Source: Pseudomonadota bacterium
GTDB lineage: Bacteria > Pseudomonadota > Gammaproteobacteria > Enterobacterales > Succinivibrionaceae
Direction of reading: 5' to 3'
DNA: 5,932 nt
Assembly: GCA_023460615.1 (NCBI GenBank)
Contig: JAEWPL010000218.1
Coordinates: 1-5,932 of the forward strand
Every line of letters begins with the position of its first letter. Position 1 is the first letter of the stretch. A program made the translations under genes and the position numbers. The notes under the pieces are model-generated. The model saw nothing but the letters and a program-made list of their open reading frames with translations, searched no databases and had not been told where the DNA came from. Positions 5,670 through 5,932 of the stretch are shown piece after piece.

Positions 5670-5744
5670 GCGGGCATCGTATAATGGTTATTACCCAAGC
5701 CTTCCAAGCTTGAGATACGGGTTCGATTCCCGCTGCCCGCTCCA
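5670..5744 (+). tRNA. tRNA-Gly (anticodon TCC)
   Basis: Acceptor stem GCGGGCA/TGCCCGC, discriminator T and encoded CCA (5742-5744). The anticodon loop CTTCCAA carries TCC at 5703-5705 on a perfect CAAGC/GCTTG stem. It is nearly identical to E. coli glyT, which holds the same place after tyrU. The 38-base spacer from tRNA-Tyr holds runs of T8 and T7 around a small palindrome (GTAATATTAC) but no stem good enough for a terminator. Confidence 0.97.
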
Positions 5745-5764
5745 GAATGTTTTAACCTCAACGC

Positions 5765-5797
5765 TGTGAGCTCTTAATTAAGTTAATTTTGTTCACA
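5765..5797 (+). promoter_or_regulatory. Possible hairpin in the tuf leader
   Basis: TGTGAGC (5765-5771) can pair with GTTCACA (5791-5797) with one G-U pair. The stem ends 1 base before the tuf Shine-Dalgarno sequence AGGA (5799-5802). The 19-base loop contains the palindrome CTTAATTAAG (5773-5782). Its position would let it influence tuf translation; that role is inference. Confidence 0.35.
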
Positions 5798-5809
5798 TAG
5801 GATTTAAAA

Positions 5810-5932
5810 ATGGCAAAAGAGAAGTTTGTCCGTGGTAAGACCCACGTAAACGTAGGTACAATTGGTCACGTTGATCATGGTAAGACTACTTTAACAGCAG
5901 CTATCACAACCGTATTAGCAAAGACCTATGGT
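5810..5932 (+). CDS. tuf: Elongation factor Tu, N-terminal 41 codons (3' end cut by window)
   Basis: EF-Tu is the GTPase that delivers aminoacyl-tRNA to the ribosome. The 41 visible residues begin MAKEKFVRGKTHVNVGTIGH and include the G1/P-loop GHVDHGKT (residues 19-26). They differ from the E. coli N-terminus at only a few positions. The ATG has a Shine-Dalgarno sequence AGGA 7 bases upstream. The gene follows tRNA-Gly by 65 bases with no terminator between, so it is probably the distal gene of the tRNA operon, as is E. coli tufB. Whether a second tuf copy exists elsewhere cannot be seen. Confidence 0.97.
   Translation, partial: MAKEKFVRGKTHVNVGTIGHVDHGKTTLTAAITTVLAKTYG

Overview
The window is a stretch of core chromosome from an AT-rich (roughly two-thirds A+T) gammaproteobacterium. 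The order murB, birA, coaA on the opposite strand, a tRNA cluster and then tuf matches the E. coli murB-birA-coaA-(thrU tyrU glyT thrT)-tufB region. The proteins also align best with E. coli-type family members. Low GC and the absence of Pasteurellaceae uptake motifs would suit a lineage such as Succinivibrionaceae, but that is a weak inference from composition only.

Layout. The left edge cuts metA (homoserine O-acyltransferase, first committed step of methionine synthesis) a few codons after its start. About 100 bases later come murA, murB and birA on the + strand. murA and murB are 4 bases apart, and murB and birA overlap by 16 bases, so they look like one transcription unit. MurA and MurB together make UDP-MurNAc for peptidoglycan. 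BirA attaches biotin to acetyl-CoA carboxylase and may also repress biotin genes. coaA (pantothenate kinase, first step of CoA synthesis) faces birA on the - strand. A GAAA-loop hairpin between them reads as the coaA terminator.

The 269 bases between coaA and the first tRNA hold a convincing extended -10 promoter for coaA, a 7-base-pair inverted repeat, three helically phased A-tracts and a likely promoter for the tRNA-tuf operon. tRNA-Tyr(GTA) and tRNA-Gly(TCC) follow, both with encoded CCA. The window ends 41 codons into tuf (EF-Tu). The two tRNA-Thr genes that flank this pair in E. coli are absent.

I see no mobile element, CRISPR array, phage gene or unknown system. The points worth checking are residue-level departures in known enzymes: Asp at the acyl-CoA selectivity position of MetA, Ser in place of the biotinyl-AMP-retaining Arg of BirA with a poorly conserved DNA-binding wing, and Lys for Arg at the CoA-feedback position of CoaA. 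The others are unexplained inverted repeats, chiefly a perfect 13-bp repeat in front of murA.
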